Origin: Cladosporium sp. IMV 00045
Taxonomy: Eukaryota > Ascomycota > Dothideomycetes > Cladosporiales > Cladosporiaceae
NCBI GenBank assembly: GCA_001931905.2
Contig: MSJI02000640.1
Span: forward strand, 1 to 64,000
Direction: 5' to 3'
DNA length: 64,000 nucleotides
Positions 1 to 11,032 of the stretch are shown here, one piece after another (within the stretch, counting starts at the first letter, position 1; each line of letters begins with the position of its first letter). Position numbers and translations under genes: made by a program. The notes beneath the pieces are model-generated. The model did not search any database. It was not told the DNA's origin and saw only the letters and a list, made by a program, of their open reading frames with translations.

Positions 1-1280
1 CGTCCTGACACGCATGTGCAGAAGTCTCCGGACGTCGTGACGGGCTGGATGTACTTGTATCGAGTACTTGTATCACCGCAAGGAAGAAGAGGAGGTGACG
101 TCTGGTTTCAGCCGGGGCGCGTTGGCCTGCTGGCCGTTGTGAGTGGTTCGACGCTGGAAATTGGTCGTCGGGAGGATTTCGATTTCGCGCGTGGCGCTTG
201 CGATGGGCCTCTTCCTTCTTCCATGCCCCTTGCTTCTTCGTTGTCACTCTGTCCTGACCTCACAGTGTCCACAGCACAGGATTGGATGCCCGTTAGGCCT
301 CACGGCTCCTACTACTGCTGCCGCCCGGCTACCTGACGCCGCTATACTGTCATCTGGCGGTCGAGGTCTGACCACTCGGGACGTGATGTGCGGCGAACAC
401 TTGCCTCTGCAGCGTTACAGCCGTCGACACCTGCGTCGAGGGATTATTGTCTCCGTGATGCTTCTACCAGTCTACATCCAGTAGAAGGGTCCTTGGAAGG
501 ATGGAAGGCCGAGCCTGATGGTTTCAACGGCCGGCAAATCTCAAACTGACCCCGGTTACGCCCGCCCCGAGACAACTTTCGAGACCTCTTTGTCGACCGG
601 CCGACTGCGTGCCACCAGCAACAAACAACTAGCTGATCAAGGAAAAAACATGTTCTACAGTTTAGAGCTACGGCTAGTCGCACGCGTGGTCCCGTTGCGG
701 TCAGCCCCTCTCCCACGGATATGTTGGCACGTAGAGATCGACCGTGCGTGACGACTGTTTGACTCGAAAACGTGCATCGATGCACGACTCCCTTCTCCCA
801 TCTAGCCTTGCAACCGGACTACTGTGTTAAGCGCTGATACCTCGTGTCCACCTGCTTGAACCAAGCGCCAAGACTAGTTCTACAGATGAGATTGGCGCCA
901 GGATTGCCTCCTTCTGATTTCCAGACCGTCGTCGAACTAATGCGGACAAAGGTGGTCGAGTAGCTCCGCCTAGCAGCTGCTGGCTGATATGCGCGCCTGC
1001 TTCTCTTGATCATCTGTGACAAGGGAAGCGGGTCGGAGACATGTGAAGGGTACGTTCAGAAACACCATAAAGAGGTGGAACGTTCCCATGTATAGTCACT
1101 TTTTGGTTTCATCGTCCATCTTCGCTTATCATCGTCATCACCTACCGCAACCACGACCACCGTGCGTTGTCTCACAATCACGACGGGTAACCGACTTGAA
1201 AGCCTACCATCAATGGTACATATTGATTAGGCTCTGCTTCATTGCCTATTCACACGCCACTTCAGTTAACGAATCGAACA
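1..1280. other. Intergenic, upstream of alpha-amylase
   Basis: No ORF here looks coding. A 13-base direct duplication (tacttgtatcgag followed by tacttgtatc) lies near 51-75. The last few hundred bases should hold the amylase promoter, but I could not identify a convincing regulator site. Confidence 0.5.
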
Positions 1281-3190
1281 ATGCATTCTCAGCTGGTCTA
1301 CGGCGCATTGAGCCTCGCGCTCTACCAATCGACCACCCTCGCCGCCAGCCCAGCAGAATGGCGAAGCCGCAGTGTCTACCAACTCCTGACTGATCGCTTC
1401 GCCCGACCGGACGGCAGCACGACCGCCACGTGCAACACAGCAGACGGGAAGTATTGCGGCGGGACCTGGACAGGCATCATCGACCGGCTGGACTACATCC
1501 AGGGCATGGGCTTCGACGCCGTCTGGATCTCGCCCGTCACCAAGAACATCGAGGGCGACACCGCGTATGGCGAGGCTTACCATGGTTACTGGCAGCAGGA
1601 TCTTTACAGTGTCAACTCCCACTTTGGCACCGAGGACGATTTGAAGGCTCTCGCGCAGGCGCTGCATGGTCGTGGAATGGTATGTTTCTTGTCTTGCCTT
1701 GTCAAGTTGGATTTTGATTCGATCGATCGATTTGGAACGGATTCGCTGACGCTTGGATTGCAGTATCTTATGGTTGATATTGTTGTTAATCACAATGGCT
1801 GGAATGGTCCGCCTGACACGGTCGACTATTCCCAATTTAACCCTTTCAATCGTGAGGAATATTATAACACACCGTACTGCGAGATTGATTACAATGACCT
1901 TGGTGATACTGTAAGTTAACATGATATAAATTCTAGCAACACGGAAATAGATCATCCAGCTAACTCTTCATACAGGCACAACTCACCGAGTGCTGGGTAG
2001 GTGGATCGCAAGTGCCTTTGCCCGACTTGAAGACTTCCAGTCAACCTGTTCGAGATGGATACAATGCGTGGATCGAAAGCCTGACATCGAACTACTCGAT
2101 CGACGGCTTGAGAGTTGACACCGTGTTGCAAGTCGAGAAGAGCTTCTGGGACGGCTTCGTTAATGCAGCGGGTGGCATGTACATGGTCGGCGAGATTTTT
2201 CAGAATGGCGCAGACCTCGTGTGCGACTATCAGAATTACCTGCCCGGCGTGTTCAACTACCCAGTGTATTTCCCACTAATCAATGCTTTTAAGACCACAA
2301 GCGGCAGCATGTCTAACCTCGCCGAGTCAATCGACGAGACCAAGAATACCTGCAACGACATTTCTCTTCTAGGATCCTTCAGCGAGAACCACGACAACCC
2401 GCGCTTCCCGGCCGAAAACGGTGACATTGCCGCAGCCGCCAACGTCATCACGTACACCATGGTCGCCGATGGCATCCCCATCCTGTACCAAGGTCAGGAG
2501 CAACACTACGATGCCCGCGGCGGCGCCAATGACCCGTACAACCGTGAAGCGCTCTGGTTCTCCGGCTACAACACTGACAGCCAGCTGTACAAACTCGTCG
2601 CCAACCTCAACAAAGCCCGCAAGAACGCCATCCGCGACGATCAATCTTTCCTCACCACCGCGGCCAACGTCGTGCACACCGACGACACCACCATCGCCGT
2701 CAAGAAAGCCAAGCTCCTCACCGTCCTCTCCAACAAAGGCTCCCAAGGCGACAACTACACCCGATCCATCCGTTCCTGGTACCAATCCGGCTCCCGCGTG
2801 ACAGAGCTGTTCTCCTGCACCGAGCTCAGCGTCGACGACCAGAGTAACATCAACGTCCCCATGGGCGGCGGCATGCCTCGAGTCTACTACCCCAGCTCCG
2901 ACCTCGGCGACCTCTGCCGCGGCAGCGTCAGCAGCTCGACTTCCAACGTCGTTTCGTCAGAAGACACTTCTTCGGACAGTTCTTCTTCTTCCGACTCATC
3001 CTCCGAAGTCATCTCCGCCGACTCCTCCTCATCCTCTAACGAAAGCCCATCACGCCCCGCCAGACCGGCCAGGCCAAACCGTCCCAACAGACCTTCAAGG
3101 CCCAACAGACCTAGCCGTCCGAACAGGCCTTCGAGGTGGAGGGCGGCGAGGCCTGGACGCCGTGGCGTCGCGGCCAGTTGGCAGGCTTGA
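1281..3190 (+). CDS. Secreted alpha-amylase, GH13, with Ser-rich and Arg/Pro-repeat tail
   Basis: Three exons fit: 1281-1679, 1764-1910 and 1976-3190, giving 586 codons including stop... about 404 of them in the last exon. The N-terminus has a hydrophobic secretion signal ending near Ala21/Ala22, followed by the Taka-amylase-like start ([15 protein letters not shown]). GH13 landmarks are all visible: VDIVVNH, GLRVDTV with the nucleophile Asp near residue 230, VGEIF with the acid/base Glu near 255, and SENHDNPRF with the third Asp near 322. The enzyme should hydrolyse internal alpha-1,4 bonds of starch outside the cell. Instead of a CBM20 starch-binding domain, the C-terminus has a Ser/Asp/Glu-rich linker and then repeated RP-[ANS] units. 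No GPI-type hydrophobic end is seen. Family assignment is certain; the tail function is unknown. Confidence 0.93.
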
Positions 3191-4758
3191 GTTTTTGGGT
3201 TGAGGAGTGGGTTGGGGAGACACAGCACAGCACTGGATGGGACGGGACGATCGATCACGGACACGGCTTACAGTATACGTTTAATTTTTGATGGGTCGGT
3301 TTGGGGATTGGGATATGGCGTACAACGGCACGGGCGGCGTTTCTTTGGGCATGGGATATTTGGAACGGATTGGCATTGGGGGTTTTCTTGGTGGGAACGG
3401 GGGTCTTTGCATCTGGCTTTTCTTAACGACTTTTACGACTATATATCCACTGCCGGATTTTGGGGTTTCGGCTTGGTTCTGGGAGCGTGGGTTCATTTGA
3501 AGACAGTGACTTTTTGGCTGTCGAGGGTTTAGAAAGTGGAGTAGATAGCTCAATGGAATATTGATGGAATCACGATCTTGCACACCGTTTGTCGTTTCAC
3601 CTATTCTTGGTTCGAAAATTTAGAACGATACCAATATCGTTGCGCGGTTGATCTATGTGACCTGCACTACTGTGATTCAAGTGTTTTTTGACTTGTTTGC
3701 TTTGATCAATGGATTAGTGTACCGACTTGCTTTCAACCTAAGAGCAAGCGCTCGACGCAACTCACAAATGTAACGAAGGTCGAGCCAGTCGTTGGAAGTC
3801 TCTTGCTTGAAAGCAAAATGATTACCCTAACCCTAACCCTTCGATTATTTGGGCAATCACACTGAGCATTTGTTGGCATGATCAATCGTGTCTCAGCTCG
3901 ACAAAGACCAACGGACAAGAGGTTTCACGTCTCTCATATGTAGTCCGCTCATTCTAGGCATTCTAATGCACGCCGGTCTTTGATACGATCGACCCTATAG
4001 GGTTTTACAGTTGAATCACGATCTAATTGTACATGGATTTGATGTTCTTACCTTATGCATGCCAAGAACTCTGTAGATGAAAAGGGCACCGTATCTGATA
4101 TATTGTGCCATGCCAAGGCGATGTTTCTTCACGTTGGCCTCACCAATTAGCTGATATCGTCACATGGAATGTTCCCCCCGCCCCGACTCTCAACAGTCAT
4201 ACCCGGCCTGAGAAGTCGACAGTACTTGTAAACCTTTGATCTTTGGGATGGACTGCCGGTTCAAAGTCGATCAAATGCCAATGGACACTAGATTGCGGAT
4301 CGAGGCATGATGAATAAATTCCCCTTTCCTACTGAGAGAGGGCGAGGAGACGCCCAACACGGTGTCGCTTCGCTAAACAAGACTTCTAAGCGCCTTCAAT
4401 CAATCTATTCAATGACGCCACATATGTGCCTCCTAGGAGTAGCCAATGGTACCTTAGATAGTAGGGCGGGGTTGCACAACATGTGTTGTACGACCTGTTT
4501 GGCTTGGTCTCATACTCCTGTGTTTGTCCGCTCGCTCTTTTCTTTGCGGGCATTCCCACTCATCTTTGCTTCTCAGATGCCACTTAGACGACGTCTTCCA
4601 GACACCTGCGGTTTAGTCAAAAATCCTGATATGAGTCGTTTGACAAAGATCACACGTCTTGCTAAGGATACGTCAGCTTATCTGTCCAACTGCATTGCTA
4701 AAAGAATTGGCGAAAGACAGAGAGTTCGACCTGGCTCGACAGTAATCTGAAGACGAGC
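3191..4758. other. Intergenic between amylase and F-box relic
   Basis: No convincing gene. ORFs just after the amylase stop are low-complexity G/T-rich sequence. The stretch contains the telomere-like repeat listed separately. Confidence 0.5.
3824..3840 (-). repeat. Interstitial telomere-like repeat (CCCTAA)n
   Basis: Seventeen bases of perfect CCCTAA repeat, almost three units, written C-rich on the plus strand. This is the complement of the TTAGGG fungal telomere unit. A similar block lies in the opposite orientation at 29049. It could be a telobox-type promoter motif or a remnant of telomere insertion. Confidence 0.85.
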
Positions 4759-6399
4759 ATGGCGCAGATGAACCTTGACATCGTCGCCAATGAGATTCTT
4801 AACACGATTCTCGAGTAACTCAAACTAGACGACATCCGAAACCTGCGCTTGGTCAACAAGGAGATCGCTTCGCCGTCCAAGGGCACTTCAAGTACTTCAT
4901 CCGCAAAAAGCATGTCGACTTCACGCGGTCCGGGTTGGAAAGCTCTACTCAAGTTACGCCGGAAGGCAGGCAACTGGGTCGTCTTATGGAAGATTTGACC
5001 ATTGTCGGTGTTGTGCACGACGTTCCCTGCTTGGAAGACATCATCCAAACACGTCAAATCTGGCTGCGATATGAACGGCATCATCCCAATCCCCCCAAAG
5101 GAAAGGGTGACCTTGGGAGGTACTGCACTGACGAAGAGCTTCTCCATATATGAGGATCTCCAGATACTGAAGCTTCGTCAAGCCGATTATGACGATATGC
5201 TGAGGACAGGTGAAGACGTGGCCCTCCTGTCCCATGCCTTCCGAAACATTGAAACTGGACCGTTGCTCGGACTTCGAAGCTTACGACTTGAAATGGTCGT
5301 TTATAACGATGATGCCACCATTCGAAGTCCATCAGACAAAGCAAAGAAACGATCCGAGAAGCTGGTTTTCGAGCCTGCAGTACAAGTGTTCTCCTCCATG
5401 GCGACAGCCCTGTCTGGGAGTGCGATGCCAATTCACACATTGGGAATACTCAGGGGTGAGCAGTCAGCAAATTGCAGCTTATTGCATGATACCTTTACTG
5501 CACTCACAGACCAATGGTCAGGACTTCAACAAACTCTCAAGAGTCTGAAGACTCTCTCTCTGAATGTTTCAGATCGTAAAATGGACAGAAAGAGCCTTGA
5601 TGCTGGACAGAACTCAGTCTACGAGGATCATCAAACCGATAGCGAGTTGGAGATAGCCATTGATGAGTTTTTCGCGGAGAAAGCTAGGAGGGTCGAGGAA
5701 GAGGAAGTTGTGAATTCGAAGCATTGTACCAGTCTTGTGCAGATTCAAGCGTCATGCGAGAACCTTGAGTACCTTGATCTCTCTTGGTATAGACTAGGCA
5801 AGCCCTGCATTCCAGCGAGCGAGACAGTCAGCGGCACTCTCCAATGGAGATCCAGGCACCAGTATATGCATAAGCTTGCACTATTCGCAGACTTTCAAGA
5901 ACTACGCAAATTACAACTCGGTGGACTCAGCGTGCATATAGCAGATCTTGTTGCATTCCTGCGGAAGCATGCTGGGTCGCTACGAGAGCTAAATCTGATC
6001 AACATCGAAGTCTCCGACGACTCATTCAAGGTTCTCTTCGCTTTCTTCGCGTCCGAAAGCCACAGATTGCAGAGATATCGTTTAGAAGATCTGCAAGAAG
6101 CCTATCATATACTGATATATGATCCTTCCCAAGAGTCTGCATCCACGCATCTCAGCGGTGACTTGGAAGGTCTTTTTCAGGGGTTCAGAATCGCAAACGA
6201 GTTGCGAGGGTTGACCATAATTGAACGGTTTGGACAAGATGTGAGGGGAAACGTTGAATATGTCCTACATCATTGGACGGAAGTCAACGGTTGGTCGAGG
6301 AGAGCGGATGAGTTCGGCGCTGCCAAAGCTGTAGCAGCAACAAGGACTCGAGGCGTCGCGCGGCCTAGGTTTCGACCAGGATTCGATTGGCATAAGTGA
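4759..6399 (+). pseudogene. F-box protein gene, disrupted
   Basis: An F-box-like start at 4759 (LDIVANEILNTILE, later IRNLRLVNKEIA) is stopped by TAA at 4816-4818, exactly inside the F-box helix. The same frame resumes after the stop. The coding signal then moves to another frame around 4875 (from about GHFKYFIRKKHVDF to CTDEELLHI, ending at 5153). It returns to the first frame near 5140 and runs to 6399 as a 400-residue leucine-rich C-terminal part (for example LEYLDLSWYRLGKP). F-box proteins recruit substrates to SCF ubiquitin ligases. The 465-residue ORF starting at 5002 begins in a wrong-frame stretch, so that start is probably spurious. CAA to TAA at the first stop would fit a C-to-T change. 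Introns could explain part of this but I see no good splice pairs. Confidence 0.7.
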
Positions 6400-6801
6400 G
6401 CATGATCTGTTTCGACGGCCATTTTCGACCTTGTATTGTTCTTCTAACCGATCACACAACACTACACTCGACGACCCAAACGGCTTCACGCCATCCCTGG
6501 CAGCCAAAAGACCGCAAGGAAAGGAAAATGCCGCATATGCTAGACGTGTTTTGCATGTTCGTGCCACAAGCAAATCTCTACATTCGGGGGTGGAATCATA
6601 TGTCAGGCAATCTGGTTGATTGGCATGTGAGCATGAATGCGCCTGCCTCCCATTGTGGACACCACGTGCTTGCCTGATTTCACCTCACCACACCATCCTC
6701 GATCTTTCTCAACCCTCGCTTCATCAACTCATACCACTCACTCTACTCTCCATTCCACGAAACGAAACCCCACTCTGAGAACCTCACATAGAGACCACAA
6801 G
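6400..6801. other. Intergenic, aquaporin promoter region
   Basis: No gene seen. The last 100 bases are CA/CT-rich, as is common in fungal 5' leaders, directly before the aquaporin ATG. Confidence 0.45.
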
Positions 6802-8071
6802 ATGGCCTCGCATGTAAGTCTGCCACGATACGAAGCCTGCCATGGGAAACTGACAGACATCTTGCAGCAGCTCAAACGCTCACTTCGCGAGCGCTTTGCG
6901 CTTCCGTTCTCTGAAACGGTATATAACGCCCTCATCGCTGTCCTTGCAGAATTCATCGGAACGACTTTCTTCCTCTTCTTTGCCCTCGCCGGGTGCCAAG
7001 TCGCCAACACCTCGCTCGTTTCCAGACCGACCGCAGCTGGCACTGCTGCTCCAGCTTCCCCGTCTACATCAAGCGCGAATTTATTGTACCAGGCACTCAG
7101 TGTCAGCTTCTCGCTTGCGGTCAACGCCTGGGTCTTCTTCCGCATCACAAGTGCTCTGTTCAACCCGGCGATCACGTTGGGAATGTGTCTAGTCGGAAGC
7201 TTGAATTGGAAGAGAGGCCTTGGTGTTGCGATCAGCCAGATTTTGGGCGGCATGACTGCTGCAGAATTGGTCAGTGGCTTGTTGCCCGGAAGTCTGCAAG
7301 CGGAGACCGTACTTGGCCATGGAACATCTGTCGTCAGAGGATTGTGTGAGTTCGATCATCCTTCGCTCGCTTGAGTCTCACTAACAACGACGATACAGTT
7401 ATCGAAGTTTTGCTCACAGCTGCATTCGTTTTCTCGGTCTTCATGCTGGCTGCCGACAAAAACAAGGGAACGGTAAGCGACTTCCACCGTGCGGTGTTGG
7501 CAATACTGACGATGTTTTCGTAGTTCATTGCGCCAATCGGTATTGGGCTATCATTACTTGTTGCGCAGCTTGCCGGTGGTCTCTTCACTGGAGCGTCACT
7601 CAACCCAGCTCGCTCGTTTGGCCCTGCCGTTGCGACTCACCATTTTCCTGGCTATCATTGGATCTACTGGATTGGCCCAATTCTTGGCAGCATCCTCGCA
7701 GCCGGCATTTACAAGCTCGTCAGGACCCTTGAGACGGAGACTGCTCTGGCGATCCGTGGCGAGAATGTTTTGGGCCACCGCCGTGGTATAAGCAATTCAG
7801 GCACCGTCCCTACTAGAGCGCAAGCATTTTCTCCAAAAGAGCCTCATACGCTTACTCCGGTTGCTGAGCACGACCTCGAAAAGGGCTTGAACGCTCCGGG
7901 TGAGGGAAATGACGCATTGGAGTCGGCCGAGGATGCACACCCACGTTATGTGAGTTCTCAAAATATCGCATTGTGGACGGGCAGTTGCTGACTTTGGTGA
8001 AGCTGAGTGGTGCCACGGCCGTTCATGACTCTGGAGCAGATCATGCCAATGTTACCCACGATCATCAATGA
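6802..8071 (+). CDS. Aquaporin / aquaglyceroporin (MIP family)
   Basis: Five exons keep phase: 6802-6813 (only four codons), 6868-7345, 7399-7472, 7524-7949 and 8003-8071, giving about 352 residues. Both MIP pore motifs are present, FNPAIT in the first half and LNPARSFGPAV in the second, with six hydrophobic helices between. The channel should carry water or small neutral solutes across a membrane. The tail after the last helix is long and polar and ends in HDH-type residues. The last intron uses GTGAGT with an AAG acceptor; if it is retained, the protein stops at 7991 instead. The four-codon first exon is the least certain part. Confidence 0.88.
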
Positions 8072-8835
8072 GCCCCCCCAGGGCGAGTAACGCCAGATCA
8101 GAAAGGAGAAGAGAATACGACCCTATGTTCAAGCAAGCATCATCAAGCACACCTTCGACGTTCGAATGCCCATGGCATAGATGCATGTCGCCGGAAAACC
8201 CTGAGCATGTCAACACTGTGCTTTCTTTGAACAATTGGAGGAGACGGCGCAGTGAATACTTGGCAATGGCAAAGATCCTGTCGGGCTTTGTTACACCAGC
8301 AGCATCAGTTTGGCGATACAAATCGGCTTCGGGTCGTCAATGGAGGCCAAGATAGCCTCGGCTCATTCAATCAATATTATTAATGCAAGATGCATGCCAT
8401 CTCAAGTATGTTGACAGTATACTTTACAAAAGAAGACTTGCCATATTCACAACTTAAGGAAATAGTTCCCGCTCGAATGATCTTCGCTGCTCCGCGAACG
8501 TCTCCACAAAAGAAGAGAGCCAATCACGTGCTTTGCAATCTATTCTCCACAGAGCCCCAGTCTCCGCTCCACGATTGCTAACTCCACCCTCTATGCAACG
8601 ACACTGCATCATCAAGTGATCGGAGCCTCACTGCGAACCTTGTATGACTTAGAGAGGCTTCCAAGCCGCCAAAGGTGAGCATGAGGAAGGTAGGTCTGGC
8701 ATTCGGTCCATCATAGGCTCGGGTTTTGATATGGGACTGCAATAAATCTCAATGCTACTTATTCGAAGGCATCACAACAGTTGAGTTTCTTATCCCTGCT
8801 TTTCAACCACAGAGGTTTCATTTTACCTTATCATT
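8072..8835. other. Intergenic, upstream of sugar transporter
   Basis: No convincing gene. Short ORFs here have no recognisable motif. The promoter of the downstream transporter must lie here. Confidence 0.45.
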
Positions 8836-10828
8836 ATGGACAGCAAAGACTATGCTCTAAAATCCTCCCTCGACGAGGTCCCCGAGTACACTGGTGCAGA
8901 GACTCTCGAGCAGGTACCCACGCATCATACCACAAACACAAAGTCGGACATCACACAATTTCCCACTGCAGACTTCCCGGATCGCCTCGCGGATGCAGTG
9001 TCATATGGACCAGGTGGCATCAGAGGTCTGGCCAGTAATCCTTACGTCTTCGGAGCTGCGTTTCTGGCCAGCTTGGGCGGCTTCTCGTTCGGATACGACC
9101 AAGGTGTGATCAGTGTGATCAATGTCATGCCGCAATTCCATGCAGCATATCCTCGTCTAGATCCCGAAGCTGGGTCTTCTTCCTTTTGGAAGGGCTTCAT
9201 GACGGGGATGCTCGAGCTCGGTGCTTTCCTCGGATGCTTCTTCTTTCCCTGGATGGCGGACAAAATTTCCCGCAAGTGGGCTTTATCTGTGGTCTCCGTC
9301 ATCTTCAACATCGGAGCTATCATGCAAACTGCAGCTCCTGACTATGCCGTCCTGGTAGCTGGACGTACGATCACTGGAGTCGGCGTGGGAACGCTTGCGC
9401 TGGGAGCTCCTTTGTACATTGCTGAGATCTCTCCGCCGCAACTGCGCGGTGCATTGTTGGTTCTGGAATCACTCTCTATCGTCAGTGGTGTCGTGCTCTC
9501 CTACTGGATCTCTTACGGTACGCAATATATCGACGGCGAGGCAAGCTTTCGAGTCGCCTTCGGTCTTCAAATGGTATCAGCTGTTTGCATTGGTCTCGGC
9601 ATTCACATCTTCCCATACTCGCCACGTTGGCTTGCTTTAGTCGGTCGAAACGAGGACGCTATTATCAGCCTGGCAAAGCTACGTCAACTTCCAACAGATG
9701 ATGAGCGTGTGATCACCGAATGGCGTGGGATCCTCGCGGAGATCGAGTTCAAGAATGTCATGCTGGAGAAAGCTCATCCTGGCCAGTCTGGATTGAAGCT
9801 GGAGTTCTCGACGTGGATGGATCTGTTCGACAAGACGATCTGGCGTCGCACCGCTGTTGGTGTCGGTGTTGCATTCTTCCAGCAGTTTTCCGGTATGTGC
9901 GGAGCCAGGTCATTATGAATTGCTGGGGTCGAGTGCTGACAATACTGAGGCGTAAATGCGTTCATCTACTACGCACCTACTTTGTTCACCTCGCTTGGTC
10001 AAGAAGATCTATCCCTCATCCTTGCAGGCACACTTAATATTGGCCAGATTGTTGCGGTTGCTGTGGCTTTTGTGATAATCGACAAGATTGGTCGACGATC
10101 ATTGGCGATCTGGGGCGCTATTGGAATGGGGTTACCCTATATCGTCATCGCTTGCTGTATGTGTCCGATTCTGTCTTGGTGGACTAGATGCGCAACGTTT
10201 TTGGTGGTAACCATCAAGACCGTTTGCTTGTACTGACAGCAATCTGCAGTGTACGGTCTTTTCTCTCACGACTGGCCTGGTAACCCAGTCGCTGGTTGGG
10301 CTTGCGTAGCCATGGCTTGTAAGTTCAGGCATGCGATCTGACAACATAGTACATAAAATTGAGCTGACTTGCCATAGACGTTTACATCCTAATGTACGGC
10401 GTCTCATACTCATGTCTCGCCTGGGCACTTCCCAGCGAAGTCTTCAGCACCGGCCAACGTTCGAAAGGCGTAGCTCTGTCCACCGCTACCGTTTGGATAT
10501 CGAACTTCATCGTAGTAGGTTCAAGGACATTTTTGCTTCGCAGGCTCTAGCCCAGGAATTGATACTGACGAAATTATAGGGCGTCGCAACACCCCCCATG
10601 ATAGAATACGCCGGCTTTGGCACATACGTCTTCTTCGCCTGCTTCTGCTTCCTCGGAGCTATCTGGGCTTACATGCTTGTACCTGAAACGAAAGGCAGGA
10701 CTTTGGAAGAGCTTGACGAGGTCTTTCGAGATGGTGCTGGAAAGGAGGAGCACGAAATCATGCGTAGGGTAGCAGCAGGTACAGTGCTGAGGGAAAGTGG
10801 TGGTGGCCGCGAGCGTGGAGTTGTATAG
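8836..10828 (+). CDS. MFS sugar (hexose) transporter
   Basis: Exons 8836-9892, 9950-10156, 10250-10318, 10378-10514 and 10580-10828 keep phase and give 572 residues. Sugar porter signatures are clear: GGFSFGYDQGVIS in helix 1, the cytoplasmic DKISRKWAL loop, GRTITGVGVG, QQFSGVNAFIYY split across the first intron, and PETKGRTLEELDEVF after helix 12. The usual PESPRWL is PYSPRWL here. The protein should import a hexose or related sugar by proton symport at the plasma membrane. Its substrate cannot be read from the sequence. It lies about 5.6 kb from the amylase. Confidence 0.92.
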
Positions 10829-11032
10829 TCTTCATCGACTTCAAGCAGGTGAGTGCATATACATGATTAGAGGGAACTTTGACTTTCATATTCATTCAGG
10901 CTAGACTACGACTGTACTTCTTCAGGGTATCTTTCTTCATCGCAAACTTTGTTTTTTCATTTACTTAGTCGCCGTTCTTTCGTCACCTTGCACTGGTTTG
11001 ATCCATCACAACCCTAACACTCTCTCATGCGC

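Noticed and set aside
1266..1955. 229-residue minus-strand ORF opposite the amylase
   Set aside because: Antisense shadow of exons 1 and 2; its residues have no family pattern.
3200..3583. Overlapping ORFs directly after the amylase stop
   Set aside because: Low-complexity G/T-rich sequence on one strand; looks like 3' untranslated region.
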